From Strix aluco (lineage: Eukaryota > Chordata > Aves > Strigiformes > Strigidae), in the NCBI RefSeq assembly GCF_031877795.1, contig NC_133935.1, forward strand, positions 51,341,330 through 51,405,329: a stretch of DNA of 64,000 bases, written 5' to 3'. Positions 36,601 to 50,300 of this stretch are shown one piece after another. Every line of letters begins with the position of its first letter. The first letter of the stretch is position 1. Under the pieces are notes generated by a model. The model was given only the letters and a program-made list of their open reading frames with translations, made no database searches and was not told the DNA's origin. The position numbers were made by a program, and so were the translations under genes.

Positions 36601-39344
36601 AGGAAAGTGAGAGTGACATGTTAGGTATCTCTGCCACATACAGCATGTGAAGTCCTGATTTCCTAATAAAGTTCACAATTATAAAAACTTTGGGAATATA
36701 AGCAGTGTAAAATGATTTACACCTGATGCCATCAATGACTGTTTTCAACATGAGCAGAAGCACTGTAAGAAAAAAAGAAACAATTCTGATCAACAACTTT
36801 CCCTCCCAAGCGTTTAAATGAAAAGTGAAAGCAATGTAATGGTTTAATGGAAAAAACAGATTTGACCTCTTTGATGAAAAGTGTCCTTTTCCCACTGAAT
36901 ACATCAGGTTCTTGTAAAAGAAAGAAGCAAACTCTCTGTGCCTCCGGGTCCGTGTACCCTGTGGTCTGTGTGGGGAGGCCAGGGGTGTCTCTAGCTTCCT
37001 GGGTGCATTTCCCAAGTGTGGGGAAAACAGGGAGCACTAACCAGCTGCCCCAGGAGTCTCCTCAGCACACTCCAGCTCCTGTTGGGCAGACACTCTAGTT
37101 TGACACTTGTTGGGCAGACACTCTGCATGTACCAACATGATTGAGTTCCTGAGTGTATCTTTCCATTACAATTTTTAAACCCTTCTGAAGGCAAGGATAC
37201 AAGAGAACGCAGAGACTCAATGGGACACCTGCACTTAAGGTCCTTCTCCATGGACCCAGGAGTGTACAAGCAGAGGTTACCTGCACCGCTGCTGGGCTGG
37301 CAGTAGGGCACAGGAGCCGTGCTTTCCTGCATTCCTCCAGCTCCAGGGTAGGAGGCTCTGGGAAACCGGGCAGGCTGTCTCCCAGCCCTGGGAGTATGCT
37401 GGAGCAGCTTCAAGCGAGGTCTTCCAGAGCACCAATGTAGGTACGCACCCTCCCTTGCCTCTGTGTGGGCCTGGAGAGAATCTGGGTCTCTTTTGGGAGA
37501 CAAATGGTTAAACTCCTTTCCCACATGCTGTTAGCTGAGATGGGAACATTTCCAAAAATGGGGGCTGAACTTCCTCAACAATGAGAAGGCAGATCATGGA
37601 GGGATAGGTTTATAAAGCAGAAAAAAGTCTTGGAGATGAGATGAGAACTCGTAAGAGTTTCTTTCTGTTTTTTAATAGCACATGTGGTAGCTGAGAGTCC
37701 TTTCAGTAAGCTTGTTAGCAGGAGCTGGGGAATACAGCTCCAGTAGGCCTGTCTCTTTATGTCTGGTGTTTTATGGGAGAAAACAATTTTTCTGGTTCAA
37801 AACATAGCACTAACACATCTCAGTCTTGCTGAGCTCTGTGCTTGACCTGGCACTATGATACTACCACCAATTTCTCACATTAAGAGCTCACTAAAAATGA
37901 GTCAATATATCTACACATATTTTGACTTTAACTTTTTTTTTACCAGCTCTAATCATGTAACATGTAACATGTTAAAGCATTATTTTCTGATGATAGTGGT
38001 TTATCATAGAATAATTTGTTAAGACGAGTATAAAGCATTTATTTATTAATTTTATCCTTCAACATTAGTGGTTTATGACTAACCACATCTTAGTGGTCTG
38101 GTTGTTTTAACCTTTATTTAGATCTCTTCAACTTGATCTGGGAGTATAGTTTCCAGAAGGTTTGGAAATATTCCTCTAATAAAACTGCAAGATAAAATAG
38201 ACGGTGTTTTAGCTGGTATGAATCCTCAAGCTCAGCTGCCTGTTTTCATTTCAGTGGAAAAAACAGAGCAAACCAACACATTGCTAATTAGCAGAAACAC
38301 TTTGAAAACACGTATCAAACATTTGGATTAATCAGTTATAAAACATAAATATTTTAAAATGTGCTTTCTTCAGACTCTGTGATTTATAGGTATTGCATGA
38401 TTTTTCAAAATTGAATTAATCTGAAATGAAGAGCATTTGAAACTGTTTATTCTTTGTTTTTTAATTAATCTTCTTAACTTGAAGTTCTTTTCTGTCTTGC
38501 AATTGTATACTAAGTATGACAGAATACTTCCATCATATTACAGAAGTACTTTCCAAGCATAATACAATGATCTTTATGCTTATCTGTCCTGTAAATTATA
38601 GAATCCTGCGTGTATCGGAGATACCAATTGTAAGAATTAAGTTGTGTAAGCATGCTTTCAATTAATTTACCTTTGATCTTTTGTGTAACTATGTATGTCA
38701 TCAGAAAGCATTCATCTTTTCTTTTCAGCACTTTTCAGTGAAAGTATTTGCACAAAGAAGGAAACTTGCTCATGAGACAGACCCAGCTCTGCGATCTCTC
38801 ATAGGCAGCCTTGTCTGCCTTCACTGCATGTCTCAATGTTTGGTGCAGTGAGGCAACAGCAGTGAAGGGATGAGAAATCAAAAACACTCTGTCACAAAAG
38901 GAAAAGGCTGCAATTCTGTCGCTTTAATAGTGGGAGAAGAAACATGTGAGACAGAAATAACATCAGCTCTGGCACTTCTGCATGACCCTAAGGACTAGAG
39001 GAGGACAGAACACAGCTCCTCCCTGCAGCAGGCTGTGTCGGAGAAGCCAGCCCTTGTGCTCCTGGCTTCTCAGTCTGTGCTATTTTGGTTTCAGGCAGCT
39101 TGTGTACCTCTGGAGAGCAATACCAACCCACTAAAGCTATGGCTTTACATAGCAGCGCCTTAGGCTCCCAGGATGGGCATCAGCCACATCTCTGGGCAGG
39201 CTGTCCCAGCACAGTTCGTGGCCATTGCTCCTCTGCTGGGAATGTGGCAATCCTGAGACAAGCTGGGTTTCATCATCTCTGCAACCACCCCTTCAAGGAT
39301 GGCAGGCTGTTACTGGCGCACCCTGTGGCTTCTCTTTGCCAGAA
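33602..39344. other. intergenic sequence, no gene recognised
   Basis: AT-rich. Two minus-strand frames of 179 and 177 codons (36476-37015 and 36991-37524) are long for this DNA but have no recognisable domain. A 17-bp direct duplication is present at 37080-37124. Confidence 0.5.
37080..37124. repeat. short tandem duplication of TGTTGGGCAGACACTCT
   Basis: TGTTGGGCAGACACTCT occurs twice about 28 bp apart, with an 11-bp spacer (AGTTTGACACT). It looks like a recent local duplication. Confidence 0.85.
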
Positions 39345-39540
39345 GAAATAAACCCATTCCCTCAGCCTCTCCTCATACCACTGAGTACCTTGGCAGACTG
39401 CCACTGGACCCTCTCCATTTCCTCCACATCCCTCTTCAGCAGGGGCCCCAAATGGGACACCATTCCACCTGTGGCCCTACCTGCAGCAAGCAGAGCTTGA
39501 TCTGCAGACCTTCCTAACATAGCACAGTTCCCTATTTCTG
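39345..39540 (-). mobile_element. decayed CR1 LINE fragment
   Basis: The + strand carries the reverse complement of a CR1 ORF2 segment: AATAAACCCATTCCCTCAGC, CTCTCCTCATACCACTGAG, a TGGACCCTCTCCATTTCCTC-like stretch, and CACATCCCTCTTCAGCAGGG with GCCCCAAATGGGACACC. These correspond to the region encoding ERLRELGLF through LYRRDVxELERVQ. Both ends are indistinct. Confidence 0.75.
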
Positions 39541-42500
39541 CTTGTTCCCAGTCAGAGTGAACTGTTGGCTTGTGTTGGCCCGGGCATCCCCTGTATGCAC
39601 AGGTCCTTTCAGCAGGGCTGGCCACCCCAAACAGCATGCTGTACCTCTCCCCCTTGAACTTGCCTTCTCCCTACCAGGCTCATGGCAGCCCCCTTCCCCA
39701 TCAGGTTTAGGTAGCCATGATGGCATTTCCCAGAGACTGGAGCACAGCCACAGCTGAAGATGTCCCCATCAACACTGCTCTTCCACCAAAGACCTTTGTC
39801 TGCTCCACAGTCACATTGGGCACAACCCAACAGGGGGACAGGGCTTAAGCAGGGCTTCGTCAGCCCACCCGTGTCCTGTCCTCCATGTTGGGACATCCAT
39901 GCTCTCCCACAGCATTGTCACCTGTCCTGCTTGGAGGCAGGAGGAAGAGTAAAGGGCTGCTCACCCTTACAGCAGCATGCACAGCCATGCTATAACTGTG
40001 GGTGATGGGACAAGGAGTGTGTGGAAGGCCGTCTCACGCAGATGTTTACCATGAAAGTGCTGCTGCTCAGCTGTTTCTACTTGATTGCTACTGAGGTTGC
40101 TGGTTGCTGGTGCTACTAGGAAAGATCAGAGATTTTGCAAGCAGGTGATCTGCTTTTCTGGCTTCCTCTGTGTCAGTAGAAACAAAACAGATCAGGTATC
40201 TCTCTCCAGCCCTAATCCCTGAGGCATGGTGAAGTTCATATTTGGGAGATGGTAACACCAAGTCAGTGCTCAGCCCTGAGGCACTTCTCAGCTCAGGCTC
40301 CCCCCTCACCCCTGCTCCACTAAGGGGTGCTACATGTGAATAGCTGGAGCATGTAAGACAGGGCTGCAGCACTGGGAGGGAGAATAAGTCCTTGCCAGAA
40401 ATGTAGAGGAAGGCTGTGGCTGTGCTGGAAACCAAACCAAAGCATCCAATTCCCAGTACAGTGCTTTAACCATCAGATGATCTCCTCTCCAGAGAGCTAA
40501 CCTGTTGCTGGGAGAGAAAATGTCCAAGGAGCTACATATAAGTACTGAAGGGTATTCTTTATGTTTTTCCTCAGAGATTGGTAGATTTATTTTTTATAAA
40601 ATGCTGGCACTTTGAGGACAAAATTATCTCTCTTCTGTAGTGTGTATTCTCAGGGGTAAGTAAAACTTCAGTTTTGACTACCTGACAAAAAATTAATGGG
40701 ATGTGATATATGTGTTGTTTTCATTTGTTCTCAGAGCTGTTCTCAAAAGAGCATCATTTGAAGTGATGCAGTAGGTAAATATATAACTAGCAGGCCAAAG
40801 GTCTTTCCAGTCTATTGTGTACCTACAGCGGGGAAAGCATGAAGATTCATGCTTACCCACTGACCCCTCGCACTTGTGATAAAGCTGTGTCAGTGGTCAA
40901 GCACAGCCTTCCGGATAGGCACTTCTCCGTTTCCAATTTGATTGCCTCAGTGCTACCTTTTAAAGACGTTTTAAAGAATGGTCTTCATATGTTACTTTTT
41001 ATTGTACTTATTGTCTTATCCAGCCCTGTCTTAAGAACTGAATGAGTATATGGTCAAATGCAGCATTTCACTTACTGGTTCCAACATGATGCATTTTTAT
41101 GAGCCTTTCCTCAGCTGTAGCTATGAATTAATCACCAAATTACAGTGCTTTTCTCAGCAATCTGAATCCAGGTATGGTTTTATATGACCTTTTGTTTACC
41201 TTATATTTAAGGTAATGGGGGGTCATTTCCCTACCTAAATCCTTTATGTCAGGCCTATATCCTGTACATAGGCCTCTTCCTGAAGGACGTTGCAAAAACA
41301 GCAAATCAGTCTCACACAGTCTTCTATACTAAATCAACTGGGGATTAAAGAAAAGAGATAATATGACACATTTAAGGATCACAGAAAACTCCTCACTTCC
41401 CACTGATGAGTGTCTGGAATTTTGCTGAGGATGTCTCTTTTGGAGTCAAATCTGTGGCCATACAGAGCTGTATTGCATGGTCCCTTTACCAGCCAGGGTC
41501 CATCAGGTCCCATCTGCACGAGGCAACGGAGTGACACGCTGCGACTAGCAGCTGGCTGCACTCCTGGACATGACACAGCGACATTAGTGCAATACTGCAA
41601 TCAAGCGGGTTTGTAGAGATTTGTAACAGAAATATTAAGATCGATATGAGTTAATTAAGAATCGAAATGTTTGCATGAAAGCTGCAGATGAAACAGTAGA
41701 ACAAAGTTTAGAAGGAGAGGTAAGATTAATAGCACTGTGTGTGTGATTTCATTCAAAGAAAGAGGAGGAACAAACTGACCTTAAAATAAGGTAACAAGAT
41801 GAAGAACAGGACTGGAGCCATAAAATAACTAGATAAGGAAAGCAAGGCTTATGAGGGCTGAGTTGACATACTGAGGTAAAAGATCCCAAACAGCATCCAC
41901 TTGTAAAGGGCACAAAGGCAAACAGACATCAGTTCCTCATTGCTAGCCTTCGACATACATGTCATAGTGCCTCCGAGCACTTCTGTGTCAACATGTGAAT
42001 CAGTAAAAACCAGCCTGGAGATTTTGTGAGTTAAAATCATCTTTCCCTCCCATAAGATCTCACAGTGAGTTAGTGTTTGCTACAAACTAGCCTTGCTGAG
42101 ATGCAGGAGGAAAAAGCACAGCAAAACACTCAATGACACAGTAATTCTGCTTTCAGCAAGACCTCTCCCTAGGCCTACGTCACACGTGAAGGTGTAACAA
42201 GTTGACAAGTGTCACCTCAAGGGTCTGGACACTATATCCTGCTGAGTTTGGTACCCAGGATCTGAAATATTTGAAATAAGGTTTAAAAGACTTTTGGACA
42301 GTATCTGAATTTTGTGCTGGCTCACTGAATATTAAGGGTAATGAAAGCATACTAATGAACAGATCTACCATACACAATCTTATACAAAACCAGGAACAAA
42401 ACTGTTCTGTGTCAAATATAATTCAATCCAGCTGAGACCCAGGACAAATTCTGACTTTGGCTATATATGTTCTAATTTTGCTGAAACCTGGAATTATTTT

Positions 42501-45500
42501 TGTCCCTTAGCTCCAAATTTCAGGCTTCCCTTAATTTATAACCAAACTGGAAATGTTAGCAAGAAGTCTTTTAAATTATGTTAATTGCAGAATTACAGTT
42601 ACTACAAAGGAAAGAATCTGTGAATAAGGAAGATTTTTGGCCATATGACTGACCAATAAACCCCTACAATGGAAGAAGACTCAGAGGAGACAGTCAAGAG
42701 TGATGTACCCATGAAGTTCAGAACAAGATATCCAAATAACATGTTTCTTCCTTCAAAGACTGTAGAAGAGGCCCACATACCTTTCAGACTATAAAGTATT
42801 TTCCTTTTTATTCTTAGCATGCACTGCACTTTGGTGCATGATGTTTATTGCAGTTTTTCAGTTCTTATGATGAGGAGTGTGACTCCCATAACCTCGTGGA
42901 GTATAAAAAGGATCTGACAGTGGAATGCATAGGGGCTGTTTTCCTCTGATTGTGGCTCCTTTATAACCCCTTTTCAGTGGGTATAAATCAGAGATAAAAG
43001 ACAATTTTGAATACTATTTTCATGAAACCTCTCAGTCTTTCTATCTCTGGGCCAAATTATGACTCCCAGTTGCATGATATCTTTGCAATATCAATAAAGT
43101 CAGTGGTGTCTTCCCCTCCATTTTTGTCTTTAGTTTAAGATGTAAAAACAGACGTAGAAATTGCTGAATTTAATCAGGTTTTTGTATGCATAAATTTAAG
43201 AGTAGATTTTCTTTCCTTACATTTTTTAAAAGTGAGCTTCCTTTAGAAATAGCAGTCCAGTAGTCCCAGTTAAAGCAGCACTGTTTGACAAATTACAAAT
43301 GCCATGAAAGCAAGTCATAATCCACAAGGGAACTCCCCTCTCCTCCCTGCTGTAAGGATATTTATAGCTAGAAATAAAAAATGCATACACAAAAAGAAGA
43401 TATAAATGGGAAATGATAAACAAGTCTTCAAGAATTGAAAGTCAGTAGAAATTTTTAGATGACCCCTAATGATTTCCCATTTTTTAAAAGAACGCTCTGT
43501 CCACTTCATGACTTGACCAAGGTAAAACGAAATAAAACAATGAGGCAAGCACTCTTATGGCACTTGTCAAAAACTGGGAAAGGAATGTGTGTGAACTTTT
43601 AGGGAGTTTTACTATTAAGAATGAATAATTCTTAGTTAAAAAATGTCAGTTGTGAAGGGGGGGTGGAAATTTATGGCCTACAGATATCTTCCTGGAAGGG
43701 ATGCAAGAGGGAAATGGGCTGCAAGTCACTTAACTGCTGGTACAGAAAACACCATAAAACATTGAATTTAGTGACATTTATGCTCTCACGCTGTTTCTGT
43801 TAACAAGGATAAATAGATACTCCTTGTGTTGTTTGTAGTGTCTAGTGACAATACAAACCAGGGACCCATCTGTCTTGCACTATCTGACAAATTTTACACA
43901 CCCTGGGAAGGCTCAGAGGTAGACATTTGTGTACATGGGAAAACTGCAATACTTAGTGTAAAACTTTTAGACTTACAAAGATTTAAATTTCCCAGCTAAG
44001 CACTTGATTCAGAGATCAGTCCCTTACTGTAAGATAGGTAGCACAGGAGGAAAGAAAAGCTCAATGGTCAGGTTGCTTCCTCCTGTCTTCTGCAGTTAGG
44101 GACATGGAAATGGAAAGCAGAAGGAAGGGAATGAGGGATATTTGTTACCGCAGCAGTACAGGCAAAGGGAAGGGCAGCAGTAGAAAGATGCAGCCTTGAA
44201 AGGGCACTGATTCTCCCTGTGCCAGGTGTGTCAAATATTGGGGTGAACTGAGCTTGTACCCAGTGAGTGCGGCACTACCCAGGGCACAAGTTCAGCATGA
44301 CAACAAATGTTTTTATACCATGCTTGGAAACTAATAATCTGTTTTAAGGGCATGTTACAGAAATAAGTGCATTTTCTTGGTGCTGTACAGCACTGAGCTG
44401 AGGACTACATGGTGGGCAGTGCTGTGCAGCATAGTTACAGCCTGCTACAGGGACTGGGGCAGGTAGGGACTGACCCACTGCCTCTGGAGGATTTCAGGCT
44501 CTGGGGATGCACCTGCCAGCCCTACTCACAGTATGAGACTTCATTTCTCCACTAGTTTCTGCCTCCTAATGCCATTTGAGGCAGGGCTGGTGGGAGTGAA
44601 TTAGTTATGTCCTCTTCATGTTTTACTCAGTAAACTGGGTCTTCTCTGCAAGACAGGGATGGCATTCACCAGAAAATTACTCAGGATACAGGTGTCACAG
44701 AGCAAGTCACTGGGAAGCAGTGAAAATCTGAGAATTACATGCTCTGTTTGTTATTGGCACACCAACTGTGGGTGCTTCAAATGGTTAAAAGCTGGAGATA
44801 TGTACAGGTGTGAAAGTGGGGAAAAAATCCCACATACCAGTGCTTTGCAACAGCAGGTCATGTGGCTGCTGGCTCACTGCAGAGGTAAGTGAAGCTTACA
44901 TGGTCCCTGGTTAACAGAAGCAACCTTTGGGCTATGAGATAATATTCTTCTCAGGGTCTTCACATGAGTGAAGAGCCTTGAGGGATTAAGCCCATCCAAA
45001 TCACTGTAAGACTTCAAGAGGAATTCATCTACTTTTGAAGCTGGAGATCAAAGCAAACCTAAAAGTCCTGCTCGTTTTAGCTCACTGTTGTATTTATTAT
45101 TTTTTTCCAATTGGGTTTGACTTTCAATGTAAATATTAAATTAACTGACTCTCCCTAATTTCTTGGGTCATGACTGGTAATAGGAAGATGACTACAGCAC
45201 AAGCATGAACTTTGTAAACTCTCACCATGAGCTCTCCCTCTACTCTTCACCCTAGGGACAAATTGTCCCTGACCTATGAGTATGGTTCTCAGCAGACAGC
45301 TAATCTTTTCTATAAACAAACTGATTTCTATTCTCTTGGAAAAAAAAAACAAACAAACAAACGAATAAATGCACAATCTATGAAATCAATGTTTCAATCC
45401 AAAGGAGAAGCAAACAGCCAACACTTAGCATCTGAGTTGGTTTTCTTTACTTTTATGCCCTCTTGATGACATCTCTGCAAATCATCAGCTGTTTCAATGA

Positions 45501-47672
45501 AAGGCCATGAACCATTTTTTTTCCCATGAAGGAGAACAAGACAGTTAAATTTGCTATTTGAAAATCAAGGAAAGTTACAGCTTATCTAGGGGCTGCATTT
45601 ATATCTATTCTAGTCAGTGGGAATGTTAGAAAGGAGCAAGAAAAAGTGCATGAGTGGTACTTTCCACATAAATAAAAGCCATTATTTAGTTCTACTGTAT
45701 GAAATACAGTAGAATGTAGAATAATTATTTTATCAATGACTACAGCAATCAAACTCTCCTGCCCTGAAGTCCTCACTAGCTACGAGGACTTGTAAATCCT
45801 ATTTTGATCTGGGACCTGAAACTCCTCCTCACATTCTGCCACCTGCCCAAGGAATACAAACTGGGTTTCAGTGGAGCCCTTTCTAGGTGAGGTACATCAG
45901 ATAATCCCCAGCAAGTTATCCTTGGCACTCCACCAGCTGTTTTGACATCAAGGCTGTAGGCACCCCACAGTTTCTAGGAAGGCTCAGAGGTGCTGGCATG
46001 TGAGGTGCACTCTCTCAGAGCTGTTTCCACCCCCCTCGCTAACTACAATGATTTTCAGGACCATAGATGTTCCCCTGAACAGTATTGCTAATCCATTGAT
46101 TTGGTGTAATATGATCACACTGTTGTAATACTGATGTCATATTTGATAAAAATTGAGTCTGCTGAGCTAGATGAGCTGATTTTCTCATATAGGGAACTTT
46201 TTTATGCTTTAGGCCCACTACTGTGTTGTGCTCTTGACAGTAAAGCATAATCCTAAACAAGTTTTTGTTTAATTCATAGAAAAGGCTATGGAAAAAAGAT
46301 TTTGTCAGATTTGTAATTCTGTGGCCGTGAATCATCACACACTCATGATCATCTGTATAGTAACCTAGGGGGTTTAACCCAATTCTTTGATCCACGGGTC
46401 CTGCCATGACTCCAACACCTCCACCTGAAAGGCTGAGTTGAGATCCTGATCTTTGTTCCAGGACCACAGTGTACAATTCAGTGAATGTGACAGGATGTGA
46501 TTTGTCCTCTGAAATCTCTCATGCCTTCTGCACTGAACTGGCTGCTACTAGGGCTGTAGTCCACCCCACGCCCAGCATTGCATTTCTCACCCAGGAGGGG
46601 TGTTATAGCCTGCCTTAGAGCACAGATTAGGACCTCCCAGTACAGAGAACTGGTTGCAGAACTCTAAGTCTTCCCTAGCAGTGATGGGGTGAGACTTTTA
46701 ATTTGGTTGTGAACAAACTTTGCTCAGAAAATGGCTTAATGATTGCTCAGGTATCAGCACCACTCCCAAAAGTCCCAAGCTCATGTTGTATGTTTCTGAG
46801 AAGTATGTAACATGAAGGGAAGGAACAGATATCTGCACTATCGTACCAACATCCTGGGTGTTTGGTTCACTTTCTAGGACATCTTGCAAAGAAAATGTCA
46901 TGTCTGCAAATGTGCTGCTTAGGGACATGTTGTGGATCACAGCTTCTGCTCAGCCTGTGTTTGGAGATGGCAGAAGTAAATTATAGACTTGTAGGCATGA
47001 GCCAGTCTGCAGATTCAGATGCTCAGTTTACAGAGAAGGGTATGAATACCAAGACAGAATATATTCACCCAAAATATGGTCCATTAAGGGAGAAGGTGAT
47101 TCTGAGTATCTGGAGACACTCCTGTACATTTTGAGCTGCAAGCTGCACAACCAGGTGCAGACAAAAAATCCCTCACATGGTGAAAACTGTTGGTCTGTAG
47201 TAAGAAACATATATTGAAAGGAGCTAGTAACAGGTCATGAAGTCCAGACTTACTGTCTTCTCTCTCAAATCTTTCCACTACTGGATGACTCCTCTATAGG
47301 TACTTTTCAAAGATTCTGGCTATAAATATATAATGTTGTAGATAAAAAAAAGTCACAAGACATTGGATTTTCTACATGTGAAAGTTCAAGAGGAGTCAGG
47401 AGGAAAGACGGAATGTTTTCCTGCTAATAAAAGGGGCATACTTTAATCAACATGGGTTTTTTCATCAAAGAGAGGACATCAAATCTCATTTAGATTTGTT
47501 TTGAATTAAGCTGGCACTGTCTGGCCTTGAGAAAAGTTGGCGCATGAAAAGTTCCCTTCTCTGTTGGCATGAAACAAACCTCTCAGGATTTTTATGCAAT
47601 GAGAATGATGTAGACTATCTGGATCTTAATTGCATGTCACCATAGCTTTGTTACAAGATTAGAAAAACAGAT
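39541..47672. other. intergenic sequence, no gene recognised
   Basis: AT-rich with a mildly GC-richer stretch at 39000-40330. An unassigned minus-strand frame of 145 codons lies at 46039-46476. No recognised repeat longer than short A/T tracts. Confidence 0.5.

Positions 47673-47738
<66 letters not shown>
47673..47738. repeat. (GATA)n microsatellite, about 16 units
   Basis: Uninterrupted GATA repeats over about 66 bp, ending in GATAGAGG. Such tracts are commonly length-polymorphic. It lies 140 bp before the solo LTR. Confidence 0.95.
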
Positions 47739-47875
47739 GGAGCTGGCAAATTATCTGCTAGCCTCCATTTTCACGTGGCTTCATGACACCTAAGGGGATA
47801 TTTTCATAGGACAGAGAAATTCTTATTTATAGGTATACTTACAACTATTAAAGTACAAAATGGTGAATTTACTGA

Positions 47876-47880
47876 GTAGG
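47876..47880. repeat. target-site duplication GTAGG (left copy)
   Basis: Identical to 48371-48375 on the other side of the solo LTR. Confidence 0.88.
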
Positions 47881-48370
47881 TGTCCTGGTTTCAGCTGGGG
47901 TAGAGTTAATTTTCTTCCTAGAAGCTGGTATAGTGATGTGTTTTGAATTTAGGATGAGAATAATGTTGATAACACACTGATGTTTTAGTGGTTGCTAAGC
48001 AGTGTTTACACTGAGTCAAGGACTTTTCAGCTTCTCACACCACACCACCAGTGAGTAGGTTGGGGGGGGCACAAGAAGCTGGGAGGGGACACAGCCAGGA
48101 CAGCTGGCCAGGGGCCACTGCTTGGGAACAGGCTGGGCATCAGCTAGTAGGTGATGAGCAATAGCATTGTGCATCCCTTGTTTTGTATATTCTAATTTTT
48201 TTATCATTATTATTTCCCCTTCCTTTTCTGACCTATTAAACTATCTTTATCTCAACCCACAAATTTTACTTTTTTTTCCCCAATTGTTTCCCCCATTCCA
48301 CTGAGGTGGGGGGAGTGAGTAAGCAAGTGGCTGTGTGCTGTTTAGCTGCCTGCCAGGTTAAACCACAACA
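47881..48370 (+). mobile_element. solo LTR of an endogenous retrovirus (490 bp, plus orientation)
   Basis: Starts TGTCCTGGTTTCAGCTGGGG and ends TTAAACCACAACA, flanked by the identical 5-bp duplication GTAGG at 47876-47880 and 48371-48375. A TATA-like TTTGTATATT (about 48182) and an ATTAAA signal (48235-48240) are in LTR order on the + strand. The left half is of a family I recognise as abundant in bird genomes, probably ERVL/ERVK-like by its duplication length. No internal retroviral sequence is present, so this is a recombination remnant. Confidence 0.93.
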
Positions 48371-48375
48371 GTAGG
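48371..48375. repeat. target-site duplication GTAGG (right copy)
   Basis: Identical to 47876-47880 on the other side of the solo LTR. Confidence 0.88.
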
Positions 48376-50239
48376 TCACCATTCATTTTTCTGCCTGTTT
48401 CATGAAACCGACCCCAGGAATTGATAATTTCTAGATGATAAGAGAGCTGACTTCAGATGAAGTCCTGCATTGTTAGGAGTATTAATAACCAATCTTTTGT
48501 AAAGGGAGATTCCTGCTGTCATCCTGAGAAGAAAGATGTCTATGCTGACCCATCTTACTGGATGTTAGCACTCAGGATTTCCGAATAACAAAGCAAAGCT
48601 ATAGTCCTTGGGAAGCTGATGTTATGACACTCACAAAGTCTGTTTCTTTAGAAAGAAAGAGAGTTAATTTTCCTTTTCCACCCTGCTTTATACATGTCAG
48701 ATACCTTTGAGGCATGGGGAATAAAATGTAGCTGTTAAGTTTCTTTTATTTGGCTCTTGCAGAGCATCCTACGCCTCAGCAGCAAACAGGGAAATCTCTG
48801 TGGGTCTAACATTTTCCTTCTCTGGAGAACGGCTTTTTATACTCCATTTGATGATTCAGCATCAGTACGTTTTTTGTTTTTTTCAAATCTGAATTCAATT
48901 ACTACTTAGCCAAAACCCAGTGATCAGAGTAATAGCTAACTGGTCCAGTAATTCTCCTCAAACTCTTTTACCAGCTGTTTCTCTCTTCTAAATCCATTTA
49001 TGTTCTACTCAGGCTTTTTCTGAGTTATGACACTTCTTCAGAACCCCAATTTGCAATTAGTCTAAAGGATATTTCCTTTTAAGGTATTGAGACTATTTCT
49101 GAAATGGCTGCTGCTAAATCATGTGAAGCTTTCTTCAGTTGCAGGAAGGACTGGATAGGGCACTTTAAGAGGTCATTTTTCTCTTTAGCTGCTCATGTTT
49201 TCTTTTATTCTTTAAAAAGAGTGTGCTGCTACATCCTCTCATTTTACAATTGTCGTTTGGGTTTTCTTCTAAATATGTACTGCAGTCCAATGTGGAGAAA
49301 AAAAGATCTGTGCTTAATCAAAAAACATCTGCTATGGAGCGTTTTGGTCCTACGCTGAGGATTCATAATACATCATGGTAGCACCCACAGAGAAAGCAAG
49401 ATGGTACCCGTATATATCTATTTTATCAGGTTTGCAAACTACACCTTATTCCAAGTGTTTTAAAGCAGAACTGTATACTCTGAGTTTCATGTACTGGCCT
49501 TTTCATCCCAACAGGACTCACATGATATTCCTGTCCTTGTGGAGCCTGGATTTAGCAAATGTGTTCTCAATATAATTCCTTTCAAAAGCAGAATCCATCA
49601 AATAAACCATAACAGCACAATTTATCCCATTGCTTAAAATCAGTTCTCCATCAGTATGAATAAACTTTCCACAAAACTGAGATTTACCAAGAACTCCTTT
49701 ATGCAGAGGCTGCCAACAACTGCATCACTACACATTGATCTTGGTTGCAGTTGTTCAGTAGTACCAAATATTCCTTTTGGTTTTCTTTTTAAAATAAATT
49801 TGCTTCTACTACTGTTGCTGGACTCTGTAAGAATTAGAGACAAGTGCAGTTCCTATCTGTATTGATTTTCCAAAGTTTTGGAGCAATGATTGAATGCTTC
49901 TGTGACACTCTATTGTACAAAAAAAATCCAGGGAAAACAGTCAATGTTGTCCCTAACAATGAAGGAAGCTGTACACCTGACTTTGCAGGATTATTCCTAG
50001 GATACAAGCTCAGGCTTGCCTGGTAGCATTGCCATGCAGTGGGACGTGGTGGTCTACACTGGAAAGCTGTGGGAATGTTCCCGGGTCTGACTATGCCCTG
50101 TTGCAGCTAACAAGGCTTCACATGGCTTTTGGGAATGCTTTGGCAGGCACCATGCCCAGCCGGGCCTCACAGGCAGCTGCCCTATTTGCTGGTGCAGGCA
50201 GATTGCCAGCATTGCTGCAGCTTGGAAGATGGCCCAATG

Positions 50240-50300
50240 TTGACCAGAGGTTTGGATGAGATGCCCTCTAGGAGTCCCTCCCGAACCCTGTTTTTATGCA
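50240..50300 (+). mobile_element. possible CR1 3' end remnant
   Basis: GAGGTTTGGATGAGATGCCC and TCTAGGAGTCCCTCCCGAACC resemble a degenerate plus-strand CR1 3' end (TTGGACTAGATGACC...GAGGTCCCTTCCAACC). No octamer tail is visible, so the call is weak. Confidence 0.35.

Noticed and set aside
46039..46476. 145-codon minus-strand frame, considered as a viral or host gene remnant
   Set aside because: I could not match it to any family from its motifs. Frames of this length are expected a few times by chance in 64 kb of AT-rich DNA.
47673..47738. CRISPR-like regular repeats
   Set aside because: It is a simple tetranucleotide microsatellite without spacers, in a vertebrate genome.
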